NCBI RefSeq assembly: GCF_026340565.1
Contig: NZ_JAPEPB010000001.1
Coordinates: forward strand, 7,910,001-7,974,000
From: Kitasatospora sp. NBC_01287
GTDB taxonomy: Bacteria > Actinomycetota > Actinomycetes > Streptomycetales > Streptomycetaceae
Direction of reading: 5' to 3'
Length of the DNA: 64,000 bases
This document shows positions 32,016 to 40,181 of this stretch, one piece after another. Each line of letters starts with the position of its first letter. Within the stretch, counting starts at the first letter, position 1. The position numbers were made by a program, and so were the translations under genes. Below the pieces are notes generated by a model. It was given only the letters and a program-made list of their open reading frames with translations, did not search any database and had not been told where the DNA came from.

Positions 32016-34651
32016 CCAGTGCCAGTGCAGTCAGCAGCGCCAGCGCAGGGCCGGAGGCGGCGGCCGGTGCCGGCCCCCTGCACGGCTGGTTCCTGCGCGG
32101 CGCGCGGGCCGATCCGGAGGCGGTGGCGCTGCGGATCGGCGCCGAGCGGTTCAGCTACCGGCGGCTGCACGAGCGCGCGCTGGCCCTGGCCGGTGACCTG
32201 GTTGCCGGTGACCTGGTGGCCCGTGGCGGCGGTCCCGGGCCGCGCCGGGTCGGCCTGCTGGCCGCCCGCAGCGAGCAGGCCTACGCGGGCGTGCTCGCGG
32301 CGGGGTACGCGGGGGCCGCGGTGGTGCCGCTCAACCCCGACTTCCCGGCCGAGCGGACCAGCCGGATGATCACCGCGGCCCGACTGGACGCGTTGATCGT
32401 CGACGCCCAGGGCCTGGCGCTGCTGCCCGGACTGGCCGAGGCGCTGCGCGGCGTGGCGGTCGTCCACGAACCGAGCGCCGCCGCGCTGGCGCACCCCCGC
32501 ACGCCCGGACCCGACGAGGTGGCCTACATCCTGTTCACCTCGGGCTCCACCGGCCGCCCCAAGGGCGTGCCGGTCCTGCACCGCAACGTCGACGCCTACC
32601 TGCGCTTCACGCACGACCGCTACCGCTTCACGCCGGCCGACGTCTTCTCCCAGACCTTCGACCTCACCTTCGACCTGGCGATGTTCGACCTCTTCGCCGC
32701 CTGGGGCAGCGGCGGCACGCTGGTGTCGATGCCGCCGCAGGCCTTCACCGCCGTGCCGGCCTTCGTCGCGCGGTCCGGCATCACCGTCTGGTTCTCCTCG
32801 CCCAGCGTGATCCCGCTGCTGCGGCGGCTGAAGGCGCTCGCCCCGCACGCGCTGGCGGGCCTGCGGTACAGCCTGTTCTGCGGCGAGCCGCTGCTGGGCC
32901 GGGACGCGGCCGACTGGCAGGCGGCCGCCCCCGACTCCCGGGTGGAGAACCTCTACGGCCCCACCGAGCTGACCATCTCCTGCAGCGCGCACCGGTGGGA
33001 CCCGGCCACCTCGCCCGCGCGCTGCGTCAACGACATCGTGCCCATCGGCACGCCGCACCCGGGCAGCGACCACCTCCTGGTCGACGCCGAGGGCAACCCG
33101 GACCCGCTCACCGGCGAACTGTGCGTCACCGGACCGCAGATGTTCCCCGGTTACCTGGACCCGGCGGACGACCAGGGGCGCTTCCTCGACCACGCGGGGC
33201 GGCGCTGGTACCGCACCGGCGACCTGGTGCGGCGCCGGCCCGAGGGTGAACTCGCCTACCTGGGCCGCCGGGACCACCAGGTGAAGATCCACGGGGTCCG
33301 CGTCGAGCTCGCCGAGGTCGAGGCGGGAGTGCGGCGCTGCGCCGGGGTCACCGACGCCGTGGCGGTGGCCGTCGACGGCGAGCTGTTCGCCTTCTGCACC
33401 GGTACGCCCCGCCCCGCCGCCGCCCTGATCGAGGAGCTCGCGGTGTTCTGCCCCAGGCCGTTGATCCCGCTGCGCTTCGAGTACCTCGACGAGTTCCCGC
33501 TGAACGCCAACCGCAAGGTCGACCGCCCCGTGCTCACCGCGCGGGCCGCCGCCCAACTGCCCGCCGCCGCCCGCCGCACCACGCGTGCGCCGGCCGCTTC
33601 CTCCGTCGCCGCTCCCTCGGTGGCCGTCCGGTCGCTGGCCGCTCCCTCGCCGGCCGCCTTGTCGTCGCGCGCCCCGTCGCAGGCCGCCCCCGGGGCCGTC
33701 GGCCTCTCCCGGGTGGCGGTCCGGCTGCCAGGCCGCGTCGAGCCGGTGGCCGACGTGGTGGAGCGGGCCGGGTACGGCACCCGGGAGAGCCGGATGTTCA
33801 GGGCCATGGGCCTGCGCGACAGCCTGACCCTGGCCGAGGACGAGCGGATGGAGGACCAGCTCGTCGCGGCCGGCCTGGCCGCGCTCGACGGCCGGCCGGC
33901 CGGACTGGTCCTCTACGGCCACACGCTGCTGCTCCGTCAGATCGACCTGTGCGGCGAGTTCCGGGACCGGATGAGCGAGCGGCTCGACCTGCCCCCCGGC
34001 CGCTTCTACGGCGTCTCGCACATCAACTGCGTCTCCGTGCTGCGGTCGATCGAACTCGCCCGCCGCTACCTGCGCCGCCGCGCCGCCGACCCGGAGGACC
34101 GGGTCCTGGTGCTCGCCGGCGACCAGGGCAGCTGCAACGACCGCGCCCGGGTCTTCCCCGGCCGGTCGGTCTCCGGGGACAGCGTGGCCGCGATCGTGGT
34201 GCAGGGCCCCGGCGCCGCGGACCGGCCGCGCTACCGCCACCTGGGCGGCGCCGTCAGCCGGGACCCCCGCTTCCACCGCAACCTGCGGATGTCGAAGGCG
34301 GAGGCCACCGCGAACGCCGAGGTCATCCGCGCGCAGACGCTGGAGACCATCCGGCGCGCGGCGCTGAGCACGGGCGTCGGCCTGGAGGGGATCGACTGGG
34401 TGATGCCGCACCTGTCCAACCGGATGGTGTGGACCAACTTCAGTGCCCAGTCCGGCTTCCCGTTCGAGCGGATCTGCCTGGACCTGCTGCCGGAGCGGGG
34501 GCACAACTTCGGCGCGGACTCGCTGATGGCGCTCGAACACGCCGACCGTTCGGGCCGGCTGCGCCCGGGGGACCGCTGCGCGCTGGTGGCCAGCGGGCGG
34601 GGCGGGTACTGCCAGGCGACCATCGTCGAGCTCGTGGCGGACGCGCCGTGA
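32012..34651 (+). CDS. Fusion of an adenylation (AMP-binding) domain and a KASIII-like domain
   Basis: An 879-residue didomain protein. Residues about 25-525 form an ANL adenylation domain with LFTSGSTGRPKGV, a DLTFDLAMFD core, ENLYGPTE, WYRTGDLV and a terminal NRKVDR, resembling D-alanyl carrier ligases and NRPS A domains. An Ala/Pro/Ser linker (about 530-565) leads to a complete KASIII-like domain (about 566-879) with Cys in SHINCVSVLRSIELA, His in WVMPHLSNRMVW and ERGHNFGADSLMALEHAD. No carrier domain separates them. The A domain should activate an amino or carboxylic acid as adenylate; the fused KASIII could pass or condense it. I know of no standard family with this order. Confidence 0.85.
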   Translation: MTSASAVSSASAGPEAAAGAGPLHGWFLRGARADPEAVALRIGAERFSYRRLHERALALAGDLVAGDLVARGGGPGPRRVGLLAARSEQAYAGVLAAGYAGAAVVPLNPDFPAERTSRMITAARLDALIVDAQGLALLPGLAEALRGVAVVHEPSAAALAHPRTPGPDEVAYILFTSGSTGRPKGVPVLHRNVDAYLRFTHDRYRFTPADVFSQTFDLTFDLAMFDLFAAWGSGGTLVSMPPQAFTAVPAFVARSGITVWFSSPSVIPLLRRLKALAPHALAGLRYSLFCGEPLLGRDAADWQAAAPDSRVENLYGPTELTISCSAHRWDPATSPARCVNDIVPIGTPHPGSDHLLVDAEGNPDPLTGELCVTGPQMFPGYLDPADDQGRFLDHAGRRWYRTGDLVRRRPEGELAYLGRRDHQVKIHGVRVELAEVEAGVRRCAGVTDAVAVAVDGELFAFCTGTPRPAAALIEELAVFCPRPLIPLRFEYLDEFPLNANRKVDRPVLTARAAAQLPAAARRTTRAPAASSVAAPSVAVRSLAAPSPAALSSRAPSQAAPGAVGLSRVAVRLPGRVEPVADVVERAGYGTRESRMFRAMGLRDSLTLAEDERMEDQLVAAGLAALDGRPAGLVLYGHTLLLRQIDLCGEFRDRMSERLDLPPGRFYGVSHINCVSVLRSIELARRYLRRRAADPEDRVLVLAGDQGSCNDRARVFPGRSVSGDSVAAIVVQGPGAADRPRYRHLGGAVSRDPRFHRNLRMSKAEATANAEVIRAQTLETIRRAALSTGVGLEGIDWVMPHLSNRMVWTNFSAQSGFPFERICLDLLPERGHNFGADSLMALEHADRSGRLRPGDRCALVASGRGGYCQATIVELVADAP

Positions 34652-34668
34652 GCCGGCCGGCCCCGCGC

Positions 34669-34798
34669 ACGGCAGGCAGGGCGGACAGGGCAGGCACGGC
34701 AGACAGCACCAGCAGGGCAGGCACGGCAGGCAGGGCAGGCAGGGCAGGCACGGCAGGCAGGACCGGCACGGCAGGCAGCACCGGCAGGGCAGACGGAG
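34669..34798 (+). repeat. Tandem-repeat gap (ggcaggcagg-type units)
   Basis: The gap before the ACAD gene at 34812 is filled with imperfect units such as ggcaggcacggcaggcag and caggg. No gene or clear hairpin. The adjacent gaggaagtcccggc provides the ribosome site for 34812. A similar repeat occurs at 41950-42110. Confidence 0.8.
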
Positions 34799-34811
34799 AG
34801 GAAGTCCCGGC

Positions 34812-35948
34812 ATGATCGAGCTCGACCAGCACCTGCGCGCCGTGCGCGATTCCGCCCGCGAGGAGGGGGCGGAGCTGCGCGCCCGCGCGCTGTCGATCGA
34901 CGCGGACCCGGACGCGATGGAGGAGCACTTCGACTCCCCGGCCTTCGCGACGATGCGGCGGGCCGAGACCCCGGTGGGGTACCGCGAGCCGAGCGCCGCC
35001 GGCGCGGCGCCGGAGGCGGGCGGGAGCTGCCTGCAGACCGTGGTGGCCTTCATCGAGATCTCCCGGGGCGACGCGGCCACCGCGCTGGCCTGTCCGGGCC
35101 CTGGGTTGGCCGGGGTGATGGTCCGCCTGCTGGGTGACCCGGCCCAGCAGGAGCGGTTCTACACCCGGTTGCACGGTGGCCGGACCTGGCCGTTCTTCGC
35201 CATGACCGAGCCGGCGCACGGCAGCGACGCGGCCGCGATGGAGACGCGCTTCGAGCCGGACGGGGCGGGCGGCTGGCTGCTCTTCGGCGCCAAGCGGTTC
35301 GTCGGCAACGGTGCCCGGGGCGGCGTCGGCGTGGTGTTCGGGCGCACCGGCCCCTCGGCGCTGTCGATCCGGGCGGCGCTGGTCGAGCTGCCCTCCCCGG
35401 GCTGGTCGGCCCGGCGGTTGGAGACGATCGGTCTGCGCGGCGCCTGCCTGAGCGAGTTGGCGTTCGACGGGGTGCCGGTGGCGGGGGACATGCTGCTGGG
35501 CGGGCACCTGCCGACCACCCAGCGGGGGCTCTGGGGCGCGCTGAAGACCTTCAACCAGGTGCGGCTGCACGTCGCCGCCGCCGCGGTGGGCACCGCGCTG
35601 GCGATGGCCGAGTACGTCGCCGAGCACCGCAAGGGCGCGCCCGGCACGCAGCTCGCGCTGGCCCGCGCCGAGGCGGCCCGGGAGCTGGTCTACCGGGCGG
35701 CGGTGCGGATGGACCGCGATCCGCGGCGCGGCTACCTGTCGAGCGCGGCGAAGCTGGGCGCGACCGGGATGGCGGTGGAGACGGCCCGGTGGGCGTCGGG
35801 CGCGATGGGTCCGGCGGGCCTGTTGGAGCATCCGCTGCTGGAGAAGTGGACGCGGGACGTGGGCGCCTTCGAGTTCATGGACGGGACCGGCAACATCCAG
35901 CGGCTGCACGTGGAGCGCGGCTACCGGCAGGGGGACGCCGATGCTTGA
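34812..35948 (+). CDS. Acyl-CoA dehydrogenase-fold protein (Asp variant), second operon copy
   Basis: A 378-residue ACAD, paralogue of 27360-28526. Motifs are WPFFAMTEPAHGSD, FGAKRFVGNGARGGVGVVFGRTG and EHPLLEKWTRDVGAFEFMDGTGNI; Asp again occupies the base position and the following TS is TG. The N-terminal third differs clearly from its paralogue while the rest is nearly identical at DNA level. Unlike the other two copies it has no half-ACAD gene before it; instead it follows the A-KASIII fusion. Its stop lies inside the next gene (8-base overlap). Confidence 0.85.
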   Translation: MIELDQHLRAVRDSAREEGAELRARALSIDADPDAMEEHFDSPAFATMRRAETPVGYREPSAAGAAPEAGGSCLQTVVAFIEISRGDAATALACPGPGLAGVMVRLLGDPAQQERFYTRLHGGRTWPFFAMTEPAHGSDAAAMETRFEPDGAGGWLLFGAKRFVGNGARGGVGVVFGRTGPSALSIRAALVELPSPGWSARRLETIGLRGACLSELAFDGVPVAGDMLLGGHLPTTQRGLWGALKTFNQVRLHVAAAAVGTALAMAEYVAEHRKGAPGTQLALARAEAARELVYRAAVRMDRDPRRGYLSSAAKLGATGMAVETARWASGAMGPAGLLEHPLLEKWTRDVGAFEFMDGTGNIQRLHVERGYRQGDADA

Positions 35949-36702
35949 CCTCAGCGCCGACGCCCTGGCCGTCGCGGTCCTGCACCGCACCGACTACCTG
36001 CCGGTGACCGACCCCGCCGCCGTGGCGATGCCGGCCTCCCGGTTCGAGCAGGAGTCGCGCGGCATCCCGATGGCGTACCGGATGGTGGTGACCACCGACG
36101 ACACCGAGGACGTCGCGGGTGAACCGGACGTCAGCGAGCTGGCGTTGACCGCGCTCGGCCCGCCGCCCGGCGAGCAGCCGCTCTTCCTGGTCCGCGGGGT
36201 GCCGCGCGACTCGATGGTGGCGGCGCTGGCCGGGCTGGTCCACCAGGTCGGCTGGGCCGGGGAGGACGTCGGCATCACGCAACTGGAGGAGCTGGGCGGG
36301 ACCGCCGTCTTCGACCTGCTGGACTGGGCGGTGCCCGAGGAGACCGGCGCCACCGTGCTGATCTGCGACGAACCGCTGGTCGCCGACGCGCGCGCGGGCG
36401 GGGCCCGGTTCACCGCGGTCGCGCTGCGGGTGCGGCCGGGCGAGGGGCCGCTGCGGGTGCTGGAGTGCGGGGAGGGCCCGCCGGGGGCGGCGGCCGAGCG
36501 GGCCGCGCACCGGTTCGGCGGGAGCGGGCCGTGCGACGGCTGGCTGGCCTGCCACGACGCGCTGGCCGCCGGCCGGATCGCCGACGGCGAGCTGATCCTG
36601 CTCCAGGCCCGCGGCCCCCTGCGCGAGGGCTGGGTGCTGCTGCGGGCGGTGGACACAGCGGCGCTGCGGCTGGCCGAGGGCACCGCCGGGGCCGTCGGCT
36701 GA
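35941..36702 (+). CDS. Second Cys-less thiolase-fold protein
   Basis: A 253-residue paralogue of 30637-31485, with which it shares EPDVSELALTALGPPPGEQPLFLV, the DSMVAALAGLVHQVGW segment, ITQLEELGGTAVFDL at the place of the KASIII nucleophile, VLICDEPLVADAR, and a C-terminal CDGWLACHDALAAGRIADGE block. No Cys-His-Asn set is visible, so catalysis as a synthase is unlikely. It lies just after the A-KASIII fusion and ACAD, as its paralogue lies just after the third KASIII, supporting a partner or scaffold role. Last gene of the core operon. Confidence 0.5.
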   Translation: MLDLSADALAVAVLHRTDYLPVTDPAAVAMPASRFEQESRGIPMAYRMVVTTDDTEDVAGEPDVSELALTALGPPPGEQPLFLVRGVPRDSMVAALAGLVHQVGWAGEDVGITQLEELGGTAVFDLLDWAVPEETGATVLICDEPLVADARAGGARFTAVALRVRPGEGPLRVLECGEGPPGAAAERAAHRFGGSGPCDGWLACHDALAAGRIADGELILLQARGPLREGWVLLRAVDTAALRLAEGTAGAVG

Positions 36703-36715
36703 CCCCTCCGGGAGA

Positions 36716-36812
36716 CCTGTGCCGTCCCGAAGACCGGACTCCTCCGGGAGATCTGACCCGTCCGGAAGACCTGACCCGTCCGGAAAACCTGACCCGTCCG
36801 GAAGACCTGTGC
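36716..36812 (+). repeat. 18-bp-type tandem repeats after the core operon
   Basis: Units close to ccggaagacctgacccgt occur about five times in a row between the last core gene and a strong hairpin. No coding function evident. Confidence 0.8.
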
Positions 36813-36855
36813 CGCCGAGGCCGCCCCCGCATCGATCAGCGGGAGCGGCCTCGGC
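36813..36855. terminator. Bidirectional hairpin between the core operon and the regulator gene
   Basis: The arm gccgaggccgc pairs with gcggcctcggc, extended inwards by ccccgc/gcggg around an atcgatca loop. It separates the plus-strand operon (ends 36702) from the minus-strand regulator gene (ends 36878). Confidence 0.8.
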
Positions 36856-36877
36856 GACACAGGGGCGGAGCCGGGGT

Positions 36878-37933
36878 TCAGGCGCCGGGCCGGCTGCTGA
36901 TGGTGAACCGGCTGGCCGCGTGCACGCCGGCCTGGAAGCGGCTGACCGAGTCCAGGTCGCGCAGCAGCACCGCGATGTGCCGGCGGCAGGTGCGCACCGA
37001 CATGCCCAGGCGCCGGGCCACCACGTCGTCGGTCAGCCCCTCGGCCATCAGCCGGGCGATGGACTGGTGCAGGCTGTCGGTGGTGTCGGCGTAGCCGGGC
37101 TCGGTGGTGAACGGCGCCGCGCCCTCCCAGAGTTGGTTGAAGAGGTTGACCAGGTACTGGACCACGCCGCGGTCGCGGATCCGGCGCGCGGTCGGCTCCT
37201 CGTCGGGGCCGGGCAGGTTCACCATCACGGTGAGCGACTGGTCGAAGACCACGGCCGCCTGCGGGAGGTAGCTGAGGGTGCGGATCTCCGCGCCGTGCTC
37301 GATCAGCCGTCTGGCCTTGGCCCGGGAGGCGAACCCGGCCCGGCTGCGGTGCGGGCAGGCCACCTTGACGCTCACCCCGAGGTCCAGTGCCGCGTAGCAG
37401 GGGTCGAGCAGACTGTCGAGCAGCTCCTCGTCGTGGTGGCTGGGCCGCAGGATCAGCAGCTCCTTGCGGCAGGTCTCGCTGGCCAGTTTGAACAGGCCGC
37501 GGATCTCGGCGACCCCCTCGAAGCCGTCGATGCCGCCGACCGGCTCCGCCGTCCCGGTCTCCGGCCGGGTGATGGCGTCGATGCGGTCGCGCAGCCGGTC
37601 GGCGAGCTCCCGCCGCTCGTACATCGCGCGTTCGATGGGGGAGACGAGCGAGGCCGCCGCGGCCTCGGGCGCCACCGGGACCAGGCGGTCGCCGGCCGTG
37701 CGCAGCAGGCGCAGTTCGACGAGCCGGGTGATCGCGCCGAAGACCTGGGTCACCGGCAGGCCCAGGTGGGCCGCGGCAACCTCGAAGGAGGCGATCTCGC
37801 CGTGGCGCACGGCGAAGCGGTACACCTCGGTCTCCCGGTCGCCGGCACCCGGGCCGGGGACCAGTCGGGCGTAGGGGGTCTGATCGTTCACGACGAGCTG
37901 CGGACCGGTCGGTGAGACCTGGACCGTGGACAT
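36878..37933 (-). CDS. TrmB/LuxR-type transcriptional regulator
   Basis: A 351-residue regulator begun at ATG 37933 behind a gggaggct ribosome site. The N-terminal winged helix (about residues 35-90, VYRFAVRHGEIASFEVAAAHLGLP and ITRLVELRLL) resembles TrmB. A central domain follows with a phospholipase-D-like effector pattern (ELLILRPSHHDEELLDSLL, then AVVFDQSLTVMVNLP). The C-terminus (about 283-335) is a LuxR helix-turn-helix: IARLMAEGLTDDVVARRLGMSVRTCRRHI. No receiver domain is present. It is the only cluster-internal regulator in the window and is divergent from the ACP/ligase/ABC/PKS genes, so a pathway-specific role is likely. Confidence 0.88.
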   Translation of the reverse strand: MSTVQVSPTGPQLVVNDQTPYARLVPGPGAGDRETEVYRFAVRHGEIASFEVAAAHLGLPVTQVFGAITRLVELRLLRTAGDRLVPVAPEAAAASLVSPIERAMYERRELADRLRDRIDAITRPETGTAEPVGGIDGFEGVAEIRGLFKLASETCRKELLILRPSHHDEELLDSLLDPCYAALDLGVSVKVACPHRSRAGFASRAKARRLIEHGAEIRTLSYLPQAAVVFDQSLTVMVNLPGPDEEPTARRIRDRGVVQYLVNLFNQLWEGAAPFTTEPGYADTTDSLHQSIARLMAEGLTDDVVARRLGMSVRTCRRHIAVLLRDLDSVSRFQAGVHAASRFTISSRPGA

Positions 37934-38278
37934 TGAGCCTCCCGAGGGCTGAACTCCTGATGTGCCTCAGTGCGGTTGACGGTGCCAGAGGGGCCCATCA
38001 AGCGGCTCTCGCCGGGCCACCGCCGGGCCACCGCCGAGCCACCACTCAGCCGCCACCGGGCCACCGCTCGCCACCGCCCGGCCGGTCCGACGCGGCCCGC
38101 TATCACGCCGCTATCACGCGGACCTCGAACGACCCTCGAACGGGCCTCGGGCGCGAGTGCGCGCGATAGCGGTTCGAGGGCGGGCCGAGCGCGCGGCGTG
38201 ATGGACTCCGTGCGGTGCGGACCGGAACTCCGGTCCGCACACGGTGCGGTGACGAAGCCTCAGCCTACGGAGACCACC
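37934..38278. promoter_or_regulatory. Divergent regulatory region between the LuxR-type gene and the ACP/ligase genes
   Basis: This 345-base gap holds no gene. From 37990 to 38085 it has repeats of ccgggccaccg. From 38098 to 38180 it has a direct repeat cgctatcacg, a direct repeat ctcgaacg, and inverse copies of both (gatagcgg and gttcgaggg near 38165-38180), a pattern expected of a regulator-binding array. At 38215-38240 the arms gtgcggaccgg and ccggtccgcac pair perfectly across four bases, ending 38 bases before the ACP start; this may be an operator or a transcript hairpin. Confidence 0.55.
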
Positions 38279-38545
38279 ATGACGACGGACCTACCGGCCG
38301 CCTTCCGCAAGACCCTGCTGGCCCACCTCCCGTACGCGGAGGACGACGGGTTCGCCGCCACGGACGACCTCGCCGCGCTCGGCCTCAACTCGATGGGCGT
38401 GGTGCAGTTGCTGACCGACCTGGAGGAGCGGTTCGGTCTCGAACTGCCCGACGAGCTGATCACCGAGGAGACCTTCGAGACGGTCGGCTCGCTCTGGGCG
38501 GCGGTCGGTGGGCTCGTCGCCGCCGAGCGGTTCGCCGATGCGTGA
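38279..38545 (+). CDS. Acyl carrier protein
   Basis: An 88-residue carrier protein. The phosphopantetheine site is Ser in LAALGLNSMGVVQLLTDLEERFG (about residue 40), followed by ELPDELITEETFETVGSLW. Its stop overlaps the AMP-ligase start by eight bases, so the ligase very likely loads this carrier. It is distinct from the ACPs at 25517 and 49982, implying a separate acyl or aminoacyl building block. Confidence 0.92.
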   Translation: MTTDLPAAFRKTLLAHLPYAEDDGFAATDDLAALGLNSMGVVQLLTDLEERFGLELPDELITEETFETVGSLWAAVGGLVAAERFADA

Positions 38546-40181
38546 GGCGCTCGGCCCCCGGCCCGTGCCGCCGGTCCGGCTGGACCAGCTGCTCGGTCGC
38601 GGCGCCCCCGACCGGCCGGCGGTGACCTTCAGGTCCGAGACGCTGAGCTACGCGGAGCTGTCCGACCGGGTGGCCCGGGTCGCCGCCGGGCTGCACGCGC
38701 TGGGCGTGCGGCGCGGTGACCGGGTGGTCGTCCACGCGGAGAAGCGGATCGAGACGGTGGTCGCCCTGCTGGCGATCGCCGCGGCCGGCGCGGTGCTGGT
38801 CCCGGTGAACCCGCTGTTCCGGACCCTCCAACTCGCCCATGTCGTCCAGGACTGCGCGCCGCGGGTGGTGATCACCACGACCGAGCGGTGGGAGGCCGTG
38901 CGCCAGGCGCTGGCCCCGGACAGCTCGGTCGAGCACGCCGTGCTCATCGGCGCCACCGCGCCGGGAGCGCGAGCGCGGGACGGCAGGCGGGACGGCGGGC
39001 GGGTGGTGCCGCGGACCTGGGCCGAGCTGGTGGCGGCCGAGCCGCTCCCGGTCCCGGACGGCTCGGCGGTCATCGACCAGGACGTCGCGGCCATCATGTA
39101 CACCTCCGGCAGCACCGGCGGCCCCAAGGGCGTGGTGCTCTCGCACCGCAACCTGCTGGCCGGCGCCGCGAGCGTGGCCGGCTACCTCGGCCACGGACCG
39201 GACGACGTGGTGCTGGCCGTACTGCCGCTCAGCTTCGACGCCGGGTTCAGCCAGCTCACCACCGCGCTGATCGCCGGCGCCCATGTGGTGCTGGCCAACT
39301 ACCTGCTGGCCAAGGAGATCGTCCGGCTCTGCGCCCGGCACCGGGTCACCGCCCTCACCTGCGTGCCCCCGCTGTGGCTGCAACTCGCGGCGCAGGACTG
39401 GCCCGAGGAGGCCACCGCGCACCTGCGCTACTTCGCCAACACCGGTGGCCGGATGCCGCGGGCCACCCTGGCCAGGCTCCGGCAGCTCTTCCCGAAGGCC
39501 GAGCCGTACCTGATGTACGGGCTCACCGAGGCGTTCCGCTCCAGCTACCTCGACCCCGCCGAGGCCGACCGCCGACCGGACTCGATCGGCAAGGCCGTCC
39601 CGAACGCCGAGCTCCTGGTGGTCCGCCCGGACGGCACGCCCTGCGGCCCGGGGGAGCACGGCGAACTGGTGCACCGGGGCGCCCTGGTGGCGCTCGGCTA
39701 CTGGCGCGACCCCGAGCGCACCGCGGAGCGCTTCCGCCCGGTGCCCGGGGCGAGCGGTGCGACGCCGCCCGAGCCGGCGGTCTGGTCCGGCGACACGGTC
39801 TACCGCGACCAGGACGGCTTCCTCTACTTCGTCGGCCGCCACGACGACATGATCAAGACCTCCGGGTACCGGGTCAGCCCGACCGAGATCGAGGAAGCGG
39901 CCTACGCCACCGGCCTGGTGGGGGAGGCGGTGGCGGTGGGCGTCACGGACGAGGTGCTGGGGCAGCGGGTCGAACTCGTCGTGACGCTGCTCGCCCCCGA
40001 CCCGTCCACGGTCCCGCTCGCCCGGGCACTGGCCGAGCAGCTGCCCGCCTACATGCTGCCCGCGCGCGTCGAGGTGCTGGCGCGCCTGCCCCGGTCGGTG
40101 AACGGCAAGTTCGACCGGGTCGAGCTGCGCCGGGCCCTGGAGCGGCGCGGCGGCCAGGAGCACGGCAGCCTGCCGGACTGA
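38538..40181 (+). CDS. AMP-dependent acyl ligase
   Basis: A 547-residue ANL-family ligase from ATG 38538. It shows IMYTSGSTGGPKGVVLSH, a YLMYGLTEAFRSSYL core, DTVYRDQDGFLYFVGRHDDMIKTSGYRVSP and the final NGKFDR with the catalytic Lys. The overall pattern resembles the acyl-CoA/ACP ligases associated with type III decarboxylases in exosortase loci (TIGR03098-like) more than NRPS A domains. Predicted to activate a carboxylic or amino acid and load the ACP encoded directly upstream. Substrate not readable. Confidence 0.88.
   Translation: MREALGPRPVPPVRLDQLLGRGAPDRPAVTFRSETLSYAELSDRVARVAAGLHALGVRRGDRVVVHAEKRIETVVALLAIAAAGAVLVPVNPLFRTLQLAHVVQDCAPRVVITTTERWEAVRQALAPDSSVEHAVLIGATAPGARARDGRRDGGRVVPRTWAELVAAEPLPVPDGSAVIDQDVAAIMYTSGSTGGPKGVVLSHRNLLAGAASVAGYLGHGPDDVVLAVLPLSFDAGFSQLTTALIAGAHVVLANYLLAKEIVRLCARHRVTALTCVPPLWLQLAAQDWPEEATAHLRYFANTGGRMPRATLARLRQLFPKAEPYLMYGLTEAFRSSYLDPAEADRRPDSIGKAVPNAELLVVRPDGTPCGPGEHGELVHRGALVALGYWRDPERTAERFRPVPGASGATPPEPAVWSGDTVYRDQDGFLYFVGRHDDMIKTSGYRVSPTEIEEAAYATGLVGEAVAVGVTDEVLGQRVELVVTLLAPDPSTVPLARALAEQLPAYMLPARVEVLARLPRSVNGKFDRVELRRALERRGGQEHGSLPD

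Noticed and set aside
31553..35080. A 1175-residue minus-strand frame across the AcpS and A-KASIII genes
   Set aside because: It is the antisense of two genes with clear motifs and shows no domain pattern of its own.
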